Positions 1 to 9,654 of a stretch of 64,000 nucleotides of DNA are shown here, one piece after another (position 1 is the first letter of the stretch; each line of letters begins with the position of its first letter). The stretch is from Erpobdella octoculata (lineage: Eukaryota > Annelida > Clitellata > Hirudinida > Erpobdellidae). The notes beneath the pieces are model-generated. The model worked only from the letters and a program-made list of their open reading frames with translations. It was not told where the DNA came from and ran no database searches. Location: NCBI GenBank assembly GCA_963978895.1, contig OZ022238.1, positions 31,403,093 through 31,467,092 of the forward strand. Direction: 5' to 3'. The position numbers and the translations under genes are program-made.

Positions 1-129
1 TCGGCGACGAAAGCTCGCAAAGAGTTAAAACACACATACATAGATACATACACACTCCCGCTCCGGTCGTTATCCGTTCCCTGTCGCTTTCCCGCTCATT
101 CTTTCACTCTCAGTTGCCTCCCCCTGATC

Positions 130-300
130 CGATTCTACATACATACATACATACATACATACATACACACACACACATACATACATACATACATACTTTG
201 AATGAGCATTTAGTGCCGAAATATTTTAAAAAACACATACATACATACATACATACATACATACATACATACATACATACATACATACATACATACACCA
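130..300. repeat. (CATA)n microsatellite split by a PLE terminal scrap
   Basis: Two (CATA)n blocks, about 141-196 and 235-297, flank a 38-bp non-repeat piece at 197-234. On the plus strand that piece encodes LNEHLVPKYFKKH, which matches the end of the PLE terminal motif (C-L-x-E-N/H-L-x-P-K/N-Y) seen at every PLE 3' end in this window. The microsatellite here is (CATA)n, not (TA)n. Confidence 0.6.
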
Positions 301-687
301 TTATGGTTTGTGGTGTTTCTCGTTTGGTGAAAGTGATGGCATGGCTCGAAGTTCCGGAGGTGAATGTTTCTTTCGGTATCGGAATCTGGCGGTTTGGTGG
401 ATGCTACAGTTACTACATGCTCAAGTTCCGGCGTTTGAAAGACAGTTTCTCATCTTGTTACAGTTGCTTGACGGTTTCAAAATGACTTCTTGGTTCTGGT
501 ACTTTGAAGATTTGCCGGTTATCTGGTTCTGGTCGGAAACGGCATGTGATACACAAATTTCGTCAGGGGGCGGCCGTCTGATCAACGGTCGTGGCCCGCC
601 CTCCCGTGGTAGCGTCAGGAAAAGGGCCGAAACGCTGGGAGGGTCTTCCTCTGAAGACCTCTGACGAACTTGCTCGAAGAAGAGTTT

Positions 688-837
688 TCACATACACATA
701 CATACATACATACATAAACACACACACAGACACACATACATGCACATACACATACATACATACACACATACATACGCACATACATACATACATGCATACA
801 TACATACATACATACATACATACATACATACATACAT
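688..837. repeat. (CATA)n microsatellite
   Basis: Irregular CATA/CACA repeats, nearly identical to the array at 57062-57196 and followed by the same downstream sequence, so both come from one dispersed repeat family. Confidence 0.85.
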
Positions 838-1298
838 AATCCCGTTCCCGCTCACGCTCATTTTCTCCTTTCCACTCTTTCCTAACTTCTTTTAGCCCAT
901 AAAACGTAAAATAGATTTGCTAAAAGTTGTTTGAAGCCTTCAAACGTTGTTACGTAAACTAAATTTGAATTTTATTACACAAATTACCTTTGATGGTCGT
1001 ACATAGGCACTTTCGGCCTGGAAAGTTTTTTAGCCTACCTGAGCTGGGAGATCGGAGTTGGGAGTCCAAACATTCTTAACATTCATCCCCTGTATGAAAA
1101 CTACCTCCTTGCCAAATTTCATCAAGATCGCTTTCCCGCTCCGCTCATTTTGTGACCGATTTCAATTTTTTTTCCACAAAAACCTTCTACCATTGCCTCT
1201 CAAGCTTGTGTAAAAATTGAATTACAGTTGAATGAATGGTGTAGCAATGGATAGAGGACATCTATACTTACATACATATTCTCATTTATATATATATA

Positions 1299-2052
1299 TA
1301 TCATAGTCGTAGTCTAATGTTAAGTAGCTCCGAAAGACTGAGACTTCTAGCCATCCTTTTTTGGGGATGGTCGGTGGCTCAGTTGGTAAGAGCGCTTGCA
1401 TTTAGGCGAGGCGGTGTTGCCGTAGACACGTGGGTTCGATTCCTAGTAGAGTCTTATAAATATTTGCGTTACTTGTGGTGACAGTTAGTCATCATATTTT
1501 GTAGGCTCTTGAAACATTTCAACGCAATGTTTCACTTCATAAATTATCTATCTGGCAGCAGACTAAGCTGTCGAGCCGAAGTAAGGAGTTCTGAACCTAT
1601 CATAGTCGTAGTCTAATGTTAAGTAGCTCCGAAAGACTGAGACTTCTAGCCATCCTTTTTTGGGGATGGTCGGTGGCTCAGTTGGTAAGAGCGCTTGCAT
1701 TTAGGCGAGGCGGTGTTGCCGTAGACACGTGGGTTCGATTCCTAGTAGAGTCTTATAAATATTTGCGTTACTTGTGGTGACAGTTAGTCATCCTATTTTG
1801 TAGGCTCTTGAAACATTTCAACGCAATGTTTCACTTCATAAATTATCTATCTGGCAGCAGACTAAGCTGTCGAGCCGAAGTAAGGAGTTCTGAACCTATC
1901 ATAGTCGTAGTCTAATGTTAAGTAGCTCCGAAAGACTGAGACTTCTAGCCATCCTTTTTTGGGGATGGTCGGTGGCTCAGTTGGTAAGAGCGCTTGCATT
2001 TAGGCGAGGCGGTGTTGCCGTAGACACGTGGGTTCGATTCCTAGTAGAGTCA
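1299..2052 (+). repeat. Tandem tRNA-like repeat, period 299 bp, 2.5 copies
   Basis: The block beginning tcatagtcgtagtc recurs at 1301, 1600 and 1899, an exact 299-bp period with almost no divergence. Each unit holds a tRNA-like core (about 1374-1455, 1673-1754, 1972-2050) with an A-box-like tggctcagttggtaagagc and a B-box gggttcgattcc. The middle, gcgctTGcATTTAGGC, resembles tRNA-Leu(UAG). The third copy stops just after the tRNA-like core, where (TA)n begins. The acceptor stem pairs poorly, so this is a SINE-like repeat and not a working tRNA gene. The same unit recurs at 44591-45036 and 50395-50590. Confidence 0.8.
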
Positions 2053-2067
2053 TATATATATATATAT

Positions 2068-2202
2068 ATATACAGCTACACCATTCATCCGATCGTAATG
2101 AAATTTTCACACAACCTTGAGAGTCAAGGGGAATCAAATATAGAGAAAAAAATTTTGAAATCCGTCACAAAATAAGCGGAGCGGAGCAGGTGAGCGAGCG
2201 GG

Positions 2203-2208
<6 letters not shown>
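2068..2208 (+). mobile_element. Helitron 5' interior fragment
   Basis: Carries the caccattcatccgatcgta block, a cttgagag block and an acaaaataagcggagcgg block in the same order as the complete Helitron at 34565-35200. (TA)n lies on both sides (2051-2071 and 2203-2240), so it is a short truncated piece. Confidence 0.55.
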
Positions 2209-2243
<35 letters not shown>

Positions 2244-2257
2244 AATATATATATAAA

Positions 2258-2800
2258 GGCGCGATGGGACAGCGGTAAAAGTCTTTGACTTTTGCGCTTG
2301 GGATCCTGGGTTTAAGTCCCAGGTAAGCAAAATCCCACATTGCGTAACTTCCTTGAACAAGGAGTTCACTCTGAATTCAGTCGATCTGAATGCCTCAAGT
2401 CAACTCAGCCTTTCATCTTCCTGTGGTAGTCAAATGAGTACCGGTGGTTCCACTGGGGATAAATAAATCGATTGAGGCGCTGAATACGGCTGTCTGCATC
2501 GTAGTGGTCTTGAAATCAATTCGTCGGTATATCACCACTATTATATCATCGGAATCTTTTATCTTTAAATGTAAAATCGCGCAAAATTTTCAAAAGCTGA
2601 AAATTCAAAATTTTGACTTCAAAAATTTGTTTTTGATCAATTCTTTTATGTTTGCGTATCTGAACATATTAGAGTGAAAACCGCATTTTAATTAAATTCT
2701 CCGCACTCAGAACTACGTTGACACGTCTCAAGGCAATCTGTAATCCGAGTAGGATTTTAATAATAACAATAATAATAATATAATAATAATAATAATGATT
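2258..2800 (+). mobile_element. SINE-like element with tRNA-like head and (TAA)n tail
   Basis: A tRNA-like head at about 2258-2325 has an A-box-like gggacagcggtaaa and a B-box gggtttaagtccc. A roughly 430-bp body follows and ends in (TAA)n at 2758-2800. Its later part (aaaatcgcgcaaaat, then cactcagaactacgt, then the TAA tail) is shared with 19825-20180, supporting a dispersed family. A segment at 2344-2373 resembles the Gypsy LTR around 47290. The clade is unknown. Confidence 0.5.
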
Positions 2801-2828
2801 TAAATGTGCACTTTGACGACGCTGTAAT

Positions 2829-2942
2829 GTAGCCGTAGTGCATTTCTTTGCGTCCTGGCTACCTTCTGAAAGGTAGCCAGGACGCAAAGGAATGCACTAC
2901 GGCTACCCTATTTTGGTAGCCAGGACGCAAAGGAATGCTACT
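2829..2942. repeat. 37-bp inverted repeat plus a third direct copy
   Basis: Positions 2829-2865 and 2870-2906 are reverse complements with one mismatch and a 4-nt loop. A further copy of 28 bp follows at 2915-2942. This would fold into a long hairpin; it may be the end of a fold-back MITE. Confidence 0.7.
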
Positions 2943-3002
2943 CAATTTTGGTGAGAAAATTGCAAGTATTTCTGGTGTTCGCAAAATTTTACCTTGGTTT
3001 CG

Positions 3003-3160
3003 TGCAGGGGCGTCATTTGGGTAGGGCAGGGGGCGTCCCCCCCAACAATTTTTTTTTTAAATTTTTGATTTAAATAAAGACGAAGTTTTTGGAAGCAGTG
3101 TTCCCAGAGGCGGCGATTGAAGGGCTGGGGGCGGGAGACGCCCCCCCCAAGATTTTCCAC
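3003..3160. mobile_element. Possible hAT-type terminus, GC-rich
   Basis: Starts CAGGGGCGTCATTTGG, the typical look of a hAT end (compare 37908 and 21768). Two GC-rich blocks (agggggcgtccccccc and a similar one at 3125-3152) may be paired ends. No transposase and no confirmed target duplication. Confidence 0.25.
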
Positions 3161-3559
3161 CAAATAAAAAAAGAAATTCTTTATTAGCTCATTTATTTAG
3201 ATTAGTTGATAAACGTAGTATTTTTTATACATTTTCAATTATACCTACTTAGTTATATCATACTAGCATTCCCGTCGTGGCTTCGCTCGCTCATGGGGAG
3301 ATTTTTTACGGTCCGACCCGGTCCGGTCCATCGACAACATGGCCCGGCCCGCTTCATAAGCCAAATTTTCAGGCCCGGCATGGGCCATCTAATTTAGGCC
3401 TGGCCCGTTTTAACAGGCCTAAAATTTCTATATACTTGGCGAAAATACTCGGCCCGTTTCACCTTGACTTCAGGTTTGGCCCATCCGGTCAGAAGACCCT
3501 AAAATCACGGCCTGGCCCGATCCGTGCAACACTCTAATCCATTTCTCCGCCTTACATTT

Positions 3560-6490
3560 CTAGTCCTGGAAGCCAGAACATAAAAAAATTGGAAAACATT
3601 TGTAACTTTATCTTTTAAGTAGTATCTAGTTACTAATCTGTATAACTGTAGTATTTTTAGTTTCAGAGTTGCAGTTTAAAAAAAATAAAAATAAAACCCT
3701 ATTACTTCCCCCCACATTTGAAGTCCTAGAAACCAAATTTTGACAAATTAATAAAACATATATTTTGTTATTTTGTAAAACTAATCTCGGTACCAAATTG
3801 CAAAATTTTAACAATTTTAGTTTTTGGAGTTTTTAATCAAATTCTTTTTTCCACCCCACATTTGAGGTCCTGGAAACCAAATTATTACAAATCGATAGAA
3901 TAGGTACATCTTTATTTTTTTAGTAGATACTCAATTTTACATGTGTATCACTTAGAGTTTTTGAGTAGCAGTTATTCTAAAAAACAACCCTATTTTCCAC
4001 CCTACTTTTGAGGTCCTGGAAACCAAATTTTTTAAAAATGGTGACACATGTTTTTTTTATTTTTTAAGAAGAATGTAGATACCAAATTTCAAAGCTTTCT
4101 CATTTTTGGTTTTCATCAGTGTTATTTTAGTTCAGTAAATAATTTTAGTTCTTATTTTTATTCTATTCTTAAATTTTATTTATTATTATTATTTTATTTT
4201 AGTTTATCAAATAATTTTAGTTTTTATTATTATTTAGCTCTACAAAATTAAATTTAGTTTTTATTTTATTACAGTTCTTGAAATAATTTTCGTTTTTATT
4301 CTTATTTTATTCAGATAAAAAAAATTTCGTTTTTATTTGATTTTTGTTCAATTTTAGTTCATGATCTAAATATTTTTCTTACTATAGCCAATTTCTTGCA
4401 GTGTATATATGGAAAAATAATACTTTTGTAACACAGGAAGATGGTATGATCATAATTTCAAAAAATTCAGATTTATGAAATCTCTTTAGATGCGAACTCA
4501 AATTTGTGGGGTTTTTCCCGCTAAGTTGGATTCCACATTCTTTATTTTGAGAATCCATTGCCTTACATTTAGATTTGTTGGTGCTGGAATCGTAAACAAA
4601 AAATTCCCACACGGAACTATCTTTTTATCGCCCAGCAAGCATTTTTGCAAGAGAACTCATAATTATTTCCAATGAATACAACGTTTATGATAACACGAAA
4701 GTTAAGAAAGAAATGGGTGTGAATTTCAAAAATTAGACAACCATAGAAATCTATATCATAGATATTCACAGATATTGGTTATCTAGGCGAATATCTATGT
4801 ACACAACTTTCAATAATTTTCGTTCGAAAATTAATTTAATTTTTATTTTTATTCAGTTTGCATGATTTAAATTTTATTTTTATTTTATTATCGTTCAGAA
4901 AATAATTTCCGTTATTATTATTATTCAGTTTGTACCATTTAAATATAGTTTTTATTCTATTTACGTTCTTTAAATAATTATAGTTTCTTTTTCGTTCTTA
5001 TTAACGAATACAATAAAAAATTTCGTTTTTATTCAGTTTTCGTTAACAAAAATATCACTGGTTTTCATATGCCTTATTTTAGAAAACATTTGTTTTAAAA
5101 CATTCACATTTTTAGTTTTTCTTTTTTCCACCTCACCTTTGAAGTCCCTGAAACAATATATTTAAAAATTGGTAAAACACGTATAGCTTTATTTTTCGAG
5201 TAAAAACTAAATAATAATTTTTTCATCAGTAGCACTTACAGTTTTTAAGTAGCAGTTATTCTAAAAAAAACAAATAATCTAATTTTCCATCTCACATTTG
5301 AGGTCCCGGAAACCGAATTTTCAAAAATGGTAAAACACGTTTATTTGATTTTTTCGAGGAAATACTAATTGTTAATTTTTACATCTGTAGCATTTACAGT
5401 TTTTGAGTAGCTGTTACTTTATAAAACAAAATAACCCTATCTATTTTCCACTCCACATTTGAGGTCCTAAAAACCAAATTTTCAAAAAATGGTGATACAC
5501 GTATATCATTATTTTTTGAGTAAATACTAATTGTTAATTTTTACATCTGTATCATTTACAGTTTTTAAGTAGCAGTTATTTAAAAAAAAATAACCCTATT
5601 TTCCACTCCACATTTGAGCTCCCGGAAACTTATTTTCAAAAATGGTAAAACTCGTTTATTTTCTTTTTTCGAGGAAATACTAAATACTAATTTTTACATC
5701 TGTAGCATTAACAGTTTTTGAGTAGCTGTTACTTTAAAAAACAAATAACCCTATCTATTTTCCACTCCACATTTGAGGTCCTAAAAACCAAATTTTCAAA
5801 AAATGGTGATACACGTACATCATTATTTTTTGAGTAAATACTAATTATTAATTTTTACATCTGTAGCATTTACTGTTTTTGAGTAGCAGTTATTTAAAAA
5901 ATAACACTAATTTGCACTCCACATTTGAGGTCCTGGAAACCAAATATTTAAAAATTGGTAAAAAACGTGTATCTTTATTTTTCGAGTGAATACTAAACAA
6001 TAATTTTTTCATCAGTAGCACTTACAGTTTTTAAGTAGCAGTTATTCTATAAAAAAAAAAACAACCCTATTTTCCACTCCACATTGGAAGTCCTGGAAAC
6101 CAAATTTTTAAAAAATGGTGAAACTATAGATATCTATGGGTGAAACACTTATATCTTTAATTTTTGAGTAGATAGTAAATATTAATTTGTACATCTGTAG
6201 CATTTACAATTTTTGAATAGCTGTTACTTTAAAAAACAAATAACCCTATTTTCTACCCCACATTTGAGTTCCTGGAAATCATATTTTGAAAAAATGGTGA
6301 AACACGTATATCATTATTTTTTGAGTAGATTCTAAATATTAATTTTTACATCTGTAGCATTTACAGTTTTTGAGTAGCTGTTACTATAAAAAAAAACAAT
6401 TAACCCTATTTTCCACCCCACATTTGAGGTCCTGGAAACCAAAATTTTAAAAAATGGTAAAACACGTATTTTTTAATTTTTTCAAAAGAA
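3560..6490. repeat. Degenerate tandem array inside the Helitron, unit about 150-170 bp
   Basis: The phrase ccacatttgaggtcctgga recurs with small changes around 3710, 3855, 4005, 5130, 5285, 5450, 5605, 5765, 5920, 6080, 6255 and 6415. Each is followed by an A-rich block, an acacgtat block, a gagtagatacta block and a tctgtagcattta block. The same units make up 49290-50060 in the second Helitron. Confidence 0.8.
4382..4612 (-). pseudogene. BED-type zinc finger fragment (hAT transposase N-terminus)
   Basis: The 76-residue minus frame starts WEFFVYD, contains KSKCKAM, then C-x-x-Q-L-S-G-K-N-P-T-N-L, and ends the finger with SSHLKRFH. That is the C-x2-C ... H-x-H layout of a BED zinc finger, the DNA-binding domain at the N-terminus of hAT transposases. 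Only the finger remains and the rest of the transposase is absent. It lies in an AT-rich insertion interrupting the Helitron's tandem array. It could be a nested hAT relic or a fragment captured by the Helitron. I see no intact start signal. Confidence 0.6.
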
Positions 6491-6703
6491 TATAAGTAGC
6501 AAATTTCAAAAGCCCCTCATTTGCGTTGTTCTAGAAAAAAGTTTGTTTTCTAGTTTCATCCTCTCAGGAGCAAAATGTTTACAAATTCTTTCTTAGTGGG
6601 TGCTTGCGCTATAAAAGTAATAGAAGTTCCAAGTTTCACGTTTCTAGGATGAGGCGTTTGAGCTCGGCGTTGATTATCAGTCAGTCAGTCAGTCAGGACA
6701 TGT

Positions 6704-6710
<7 letters not shown>

Positions 6711-6773
<63 letters not shown>
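6711..6773. repeat. (TA)n tract
   Basis: About 60 bp of uninterrupted TA between two Helitron ends. Confidence 0.95.
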
Positions 6774-6776
<3 letters not shown>

Positions 6777-6885
6777 CGGGGTGCCCGGCATTACCCGGGC
6801 TCTTTAGAGGTTTTTCTCTCACGCTCCCGTTTCCTTTCCCGCTTGCTCTCACGCTCCCGGTCGCTTTCCCACTCTTCAACCACCT
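6774..6885 (-). mobile_element. Helitron 3' end fragment
   Basis: On the minus strand this ends with the hairpin CCCGGGTAATGCCGGGCACC followed by CCGCTAA, a one-base variant of the CTAG terminus. Upstream are the same cccgctc/acgctccc-rich repeats as in the complete Helitron at 34565. The 5' part is not delimited. Confidence 0.55.
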
Positions 6886-7028
6886 AGAGCTCTAAAACTT
6901 TCAGGAAAGCTTTATTCTGGATGACAATACATGTTTTAATGTTTCCGACATGAATTAGGCTTCAAATCAATTAAAATTATTCAAATCAAATTAATCAGAC
7001 AGTTCAAGATACTCTTTTATAGGAAACA

Positions 7029-7053
7029 TATATATATATATATGTAATTATAG

Positions 7054-7110
<57 letters not shown>
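7029..7110. repeat. (TA)n tracts flanking the PLE start
   Basis: Two TA runs, 7029-7042 and 7058-7110. The second runs directly into the truncated PLE reading frame. Confidence 0.9.
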
Positions 7111-7114
<4 letters not shown>

Positions 7115-7137
7115 CACAATGCCCCACCCCTATATAC

Positions 7138-9033
7138 TTGTTAGCCAAATCTCTCAATTCTCTAATCACTCCCTACTGCCCTGACTCTAATAGTCTCAAG
7201 TCTTCATCAGAATTCGTCGATCTTGTCCGCGACTGCAACCATACCTCCGGCTTCATAGCAACCATGGACGTCGTGAACCTGTTCACAAACGTTCCAGTCA
7301 CCCGTACAATCGACATCATCTTACGCTACGTGTACGGCCACGCTACTCTCGAACCACCACTTCTCAGTAAAACAACCCTCACTCAACTTCTCGAAATATG
7401 CACCACTGCCGTACCGTTTAGACACCCAAATGGTGACCTTTACGTTCAGACCGACGGCGTCGCCATGGGATCACCACTCGGCCCCACGTTCGCCCAGTTC
7501 TACATGGGTCACTTGGAAAACGTCATCTTCAGTACCCATCTTAAAAGACCCTACATGTACGCGCGTTACGTTGACGACATTTTCATCATGGTCGACGATT
7601 TAAGCGATCTTAATCAGTTGAAGATCGCCCTCGAAGCTAACAGCGTACTCCAATTTACCTATCAACTCTGCGACATAAAAAACCAGCTTCCCTTTCTCGA
7701 TATTCTCGTCTCTCAAATCGAAAGTCGGCTACAATTAGACGTCTACACTAAACCCACCTCTGGTGTCACTACATTAAACGGCGACGGGTTCTGCCCCGAG
7801 CGCTACAAAAAAAGCACTATACTATCCTATCTACATCGAGCGTACAAGGTATCCGAGGATTGGGTCCACTTTCATCACGAACTTCATAAAATCAAACAGT
7901 TATTGATCAATAACAACTTTTCCCAAAATCTCGTTGATAACATCGTCAACACCTTTCTCAACAAGAAACACCGCCTCACAAGCCTGCCCGACTCACCAAA
8001 ACCCAGAATCGTCCCTTTATACTATCGCGCTCAAATGCATCACAACTACAAAATCGATGAATCTATTCTACGAGATATAATTCGTCGTCACGTTTCCATC
8101 ATCGACACTTCCCACCTTCTTCAATTTCGCATCTACTACAAAAGTTTCAAAACCCACAACCTAGTTGCACCAAACAACCTGCTACGCCATAACCTTCTCA
8201 AAAAAACTAACGTCGTCTACCAGTTTCGCTGCCCACTTCACCACGAATCTACAACTTCATATGTGGGCCACACTAGAACTACTTTATCTCGCCGACTTAC
8301 CATGCACGTACAGGGTGGGAATATTCATTCCCACTTTATCAACGACCACGCCATTCCACTTACCAGAAACATTACTGATTCAAATACTAGCGTGCTTACG
8401 TACTCTGGCGATCCCGTTCGATTGAAGATTCTCGAAGCTCTATACATATTGCAGATAAAACCCACGATGAACGTCCAAGACGAAAACTTCGACCAGACAT
8501 TGCAATTGTTTCGTCACGGCAACGGACACGCAACTCCACATCCATCGAACACACACTCTAGTTCTACAACTTCACGTACTGTTCTCAACTCGGTCCCTTC
8601 ACTTCATGGCTACAGTCTACGCGAGCCTAAACCGAGTTCGACCACAGAACACCCACCCATTGATACCAACCAAACTTCCACACTCGAACCAAGTATTGCT
8701 TCTACCACCGCATCTTGTCTTCCTCCGCAGCTTCCCACCACGCTTCCTTCGCACCCTCCGACACCTGCTTCTGACCCTGACGCCACGATCGTCGCTATCT
8801 CTTCACTTTCCACTCCCCCTGACCATACTACCACTCAATGCATCGTTGAATACTCATCCGACCCCACGATCGTCGATATCTCTTCACTTTTCACTTCCAC
8901 CGAACAAACTACCACTCAATTTATTGTCGATTATTCACTCGTTTCCGCGAACACAAGCTCTCCTAATACACATATCTCTTCTGACATTATTAATAACCCT
9001 AACATTACTTCGCGTCGTAATCGACACAAATAA
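7138..9033 (+). CDS. PLE reverse transcriptase with C-terminal GIY-YIG endonuclease (5'-truncated)
   Basis: 631 codons from the first ATG; the open frame really begins at 7111. It polymerises cDNA from element RNA, primed at a target nick. RT motif A is ATMDVVNLFTNVP (residues about 41-53), motif B is GVAMGSPLGPTFAQF (about 108-122), motif C is ARYVDDIF with the catalytic YVDD (about 141-148), and the grip follows as FLDILV (about 186). The GIY-YIG nuclease is [20 protein letters not shown] (about 379-398). A Ser/Thr/Pro-rich tail of about 150 residues follows. The N-terminal region present in the longer copy is missing, so the ATG used here is only the first available Met. All visible catalytic residues are intact. 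Codon use is richer in C than the flanks. Confidence 0.93.
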   Translation: MLAKSLNSLITPYCPDSNSLKSSSEFVDLVRDCNHTSGFIATMDVVNLFTNVPVTRTIDIILRYVYGHATLEPPLLSKTTLTQLLEICTTAVPFRHPNGDLYVQTDGVAMGSPLGPTFAQFYMGHLENVIFSTHLKRPYMYARYVDDIFIMVDDLSDLNQLKIALEANSVLQFTYQLCDIKNQLPFLDILVSQIESRLQLDVYTKPTSGVTTLNGDGFCPERYKKSTILSYLHRAYKVSEDWVHFHHELHKIKQLLINNNFSQNLVDNIVNTFLNKKHRLTSLPDSPKPRIVPLYYRAQMHHNYKIDESILRDIIRRHVSIIDTSHLLQFRIYYKSFKTHNLVAPNNLLRHNLLKKTNVVYQFRCPLHHESTTSYVGHTRTTLSRRLTMHVQGGNIHSHFINDHAIPLTRNITDSNTSVLTYSGDPVRLKILEALYILQIKPTMNVQDENFDQTLQLFRHGNGHATPHPSNTHSSSTTSRTVLNSVPSLHGYSLREPKPSSTTEHPPIDTNQTSTLEPSIASTTASCLPPQLPTTLPSHPPTPASDPDATIVAISSLSTPPDHTTTQCIVEYSSDPTIVDISSLFTSTEQTTTQFIVDYSLVSANTSSPNTHISSDIINNPNITSRRNRHK

Positions 9034-9408
9034 AACATTCTTTCTTACCACACACATACTGTTACTTTCTCCTATTTATACTTCATTAATTCGTACACCA
9101 CCCGCGCCATACACCTTGTACACCTATAAATTCCACCAATTCTATCGTTTCTCGTACACTATCTCCCCTTCCTATATTCATACACACACCTACAACTACA
9201 GCTATTCACCTCGTCCAGCTATCTCACCTTTCGGTTGTCGCGTTCATGCTTTAGCGCTCACTCGTTTACTTAATTTAAAGTAATCTCGTTTTCTGCACTC
9301 TAATGGAATTTAATTTAATTTGTTTCGAACTCTAATTTAATTTAATTTAACTTGTTTCGATTCGTCGCCCGTTTCTTATTTTACGTTGACTTTTTGTTTA
9401 TTACTTTC
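9034..9408 (+). other. PLE 3' untranslated region
   Basis: No gene. AT-rich near the end, with repeated taatttaatttaa blocks around 9305-9352. The same sequence is found reversed at 38845-39215 in the second copy. Confidence 0.7.
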
Positions 9409-9450
9409 GGCTCCGAAGATGGAAAAGGATTTCCGAAACTGCAGTAAGCC
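9409..9450 (+). ncRNA. Hammerhead ribozyme-like motif, core U4 changed
   Basis: Stem I GGCT (9409-9412) pairs with AGCC (9447-9450). Helix II is GGAAA (9421-9425) with TTTCC (9430-9434). GAAA is at 9435-9438, and the short palindromic helix III is ACTGCAGT with cleavage-site base A9446. The first core box reads CCGAAGA instead of CTGAAGA (C at 9414), which should disable or weaken cleavage. Confidence 0.7.
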
Positions 9451-9571
9451 TAATAAAACATCTAAAACAAGTCTCACGTCTTTCAACTACCGCAAAATCG
9501 AGGGCACCATAAAAAAATTGATAAACGCCAAGTGGGCCATAGTTTTCAACGGAGTGTGTTTAAAAGAAAAA

Positions 9572-9573
<2 letters not shown>
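9419..9573 (+). CDS. PLE N-terminal reading-frame start, cut by (TA)n
   Basis: The frame opens with ATG inside hammerhead helix II and encodes MEKDFRNCSK..., then KLINAKWAIVFNGVCLKE, then runs into (TA)n (YIYI...). The same segment ends every PLE in the window. It looks like the beginning of the PLE protein, placed at the 3' end of the element as expected if copies derive from head-to-tail (pseudo-LTR) arrangements. Its molecular role is unknown. It is a partial frame with no domain recognised beyond the conserved W-A-I-x-F-N-x-x-C-L-x-E motif. Confidence 0.6.

Positions 9574-9651
<78 letters not shown>
9574..9651. repeat. (TA)n tract
   Basis: Nearly 80 bp of TA directly after the PLE terminal frame. 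Confidence 0.95.

Positions 9652-9654
<3 letters not shown>

Larger units (their letters stand above)
1..1298 (-). mobile_element. Helitron-like non-autonomous element, minus orientation (3' side off-window)
   Basis: The segment at about 1080-1260, read on the minus strand, matches the 5' interior of the complete Helitron at 34565-35200: an accaccattcat-like block, a cttgagag block, a gtttttgtg-A-tract block, then the phrase aaatgagcggagcggg. GC-rich 'cccgctc' runs near 50-105 and 845-880 are the same compositional signature. The edge near 1290 is a short (TA)n tract, as in Helitron 5' ends that start TC-TATATATA. (CATA)n arrays split the element. The stretch 301-690 is not recognised; its open frames look accidental. 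Confidence 0.5.
3263..6721 (-). mobile_element. Non-autonomous Helitron, about 3.46 kb
   Basis: Read on the minus strand, the element ends ...GGGAATGCTAG (CTAG complemented at 3263-3266), followed by T. It starts with TATATATAAAAGAACATGTCC and the reiterated GACT that is typical of animal Helitron 5' ends (6680-6721). The same two ends bound the shorter relative at 48876-50324. No Rep/helicase coding is present. The interior is a tandem array of roughly 160-bp units plus an AT-rich insertion around 4100-5050 that carries a transposase zinc-finger fragment. The 5' limit is blurred by the adjacent (TA)n. Confidence 0.75.
7111..9573 (+). mobile_element. Penelope-like element copy 1, 5'-truncated
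   Basis: The body begins mid-frame at 7111, with codons for SQCPTPIYLLAK continuing the longer copy at 38.7-41.8 kb. It runs through the RT and GIY-YIG frame (stop at 9031-9033), a 3' UTR, a hammerhead-like motif (9409-9450) and a short terminal frame, and ends at (TA)n at 9574. It is bounded by (TA)n on both sides. It is very similar to the minus-strand copy at 38697-41637, so the family was recently active. Confidence 0.9.

Noticed and set aside
114..839. HTYIHT- and MYVCMYVC-repeat frames
   Set aside because: Translations of (CATA)n on either strand. The only meaningful part is the short PLE scrap at 197-234.
1374..1455. Functional tRNA-Leu gene
   Set aside because: A and B boxes and an anticodon-like region are present, but the acceptor stem pairs poorly and the core is one part of a longer tandem repeat.
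1299..1900. Hammerhead ribozyme inside the 299-bp tRNA-like repeat
   Set aside because: I looked for CTGANGA and GAAA in proper order on both strands and found none; ccgaaag has no matching core box upstream.
8606..9283. Leu/Pro/Thr-rich plus-strand frame overlapping the PLE tail
   Set aside because: Shifted-frame shadow of the PLE C-terminal tail; no independent motif.
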